DNA from: a bacterium
Lineage (GTDB): Bacteria; Bacillota; Bacilli; Lactobacillales; Streptococcaceae
Assembly: GCA_905221375.1 (NCBI GenBank)
Contig: CAJNCY010000007.1
Coordinates: forward strand, 1 to 64,000
Length of the DNA: 64,000 nt
Direction of reading: 5' to 3'
Translations under genes and position numbers: made by a program
Notes under the pieces: model-generated
The model's database searches: none
What the model was told of the DNA's origin: nothing
The model's input: the letters and a program-made list of their open reading frames with translations, nothing else
Shown: positions 63,935-64,000 of the stretch, in pieces
Position numbering within the stretch: the stretch's first letter is position 1
How the letters are laid out: every line of letters starts with the position of its first letter

Positions 63935-64000
63935 ATGAACAAAAAAACAAGACAGACACTAATCGGACTGCTAGTGTTATTGCTTTTGTCTGCAGGGAGC
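63935..64000 (+). CDS. endA: DNA-entry nuclease EndA (5' end only)
   Basis: Only the first 22 codons are present: basic start MNKKTRQ and a hydrophobic segment (LIGLLVLLLLSAGS). This matches the N-terminal membrane anchor of pneumococcal EndA, and the murA-epuA-endA order agrees. EndA degrades one strand of transforming DNA. Truncated by the window edge. AAGGAG site at 7 nt. Confidence 0.85.
   Translation, partial: MNKKTRQTLIGLLVLLLLSAGS

Overview
The window is chromosomal DNA of a streptococcus of the mitis group (Streptococcus pneumoniae, S. mitis or a close relative). The evidence is low-GC coding sequence, five RUP-type repeats (a pneumococcal/mitis-group IS630-derived MITE), the sulA-sulB-sulC-sulD folate operon with its bifunctional FolB-FolK protein, the ABC/two-component locus of the TCS11 type, ManLMN, CcpA, MurA-EpuA and the first codons of EndA. 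Species cannot be fixed from the sequence alone. No rRNA, tRNA or CRISPR array was seen.

Layout. 1-513: end of a probable ISL3-family IS, a strong hairpin, a 10-bp tandem repeat and a palindromic candidate operator. 514-4203: two tiny membrane proteins, an ABC ATPase and permease, and a DesK-type kinase with its NarL-type regulator, all packed as one operon. 4204-7960: rpsL-rpsG-fusA, with a 414-bp rpsG-fusA gap that holds two tandem copies of a structured RNA-like element followed by a terminator with a competing upstream partner. 8019-12410: polC. 12411-18066: accessory stretch holding a degenerate DnaA-like AAA+ protein, a WYL regulator with two DUF262 proteins (the second carrying a DUF1524/HNH domain), a DinJ/YafQ toxin-antitoxin pair and a 50-aa protein. 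18088-22007: pepS, a GlsB-type protein, a 16S pseudouridine synthase and pepC. 22063-27107 (minus strand): manLMN mannose PTS, adhP and a Cof phosphatase. 27297-33376: purine permease, CPBP protease and the sul folate operon. 33421-40157: DUF960 protein, ccpA, asparaginase, HAD-pyrophosphohydrolase fusion, UspA, a membrane protein, an alanine-type aminotransferase and rpmH. 40295-44194: oligopeptide-binding lipoprotein and a KimA-like potassium transporter. 44352-50989: translation/ribosome-assembly chain (tatD, rnmV, ksgA, rsgA, rpe, thiN, rmuC, yhaM). 51256-54320: purR, a LysA-like decarboxylase and pflA. 54331-55966: an intact IS1182-family element. 56119-64000: yidC, acyP, an rRNA methyltransferase, a BI-1 protein, asnA, rsmD-coaD-sepM, a DUF1146 protein, murA-epuA and the start of endA.

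How it works together. The carbon-control theme is visible: ccpA lies here with a cre-like site over its own -35 box, and cre-like sites sit in the manL and pflA promoters. The genes are otherwise housekeeping functions. The main accessory candidate is the WYL-DUF262-DUF262/DUF1524 operon, which looks like a GmrSD-related restriction or phage-defence system. The second candidate novelty is the tandem structured leader in front of fusA. The DHPS gene (sulA) carries a one-codon insertion in the loop where known sulfonamide-resistance insertions occur. Relative to the pneumococcal gene order I remember, the rpsL-to-sulD block lies between the TCS11 locus and ccpA, which implies rearrangement.
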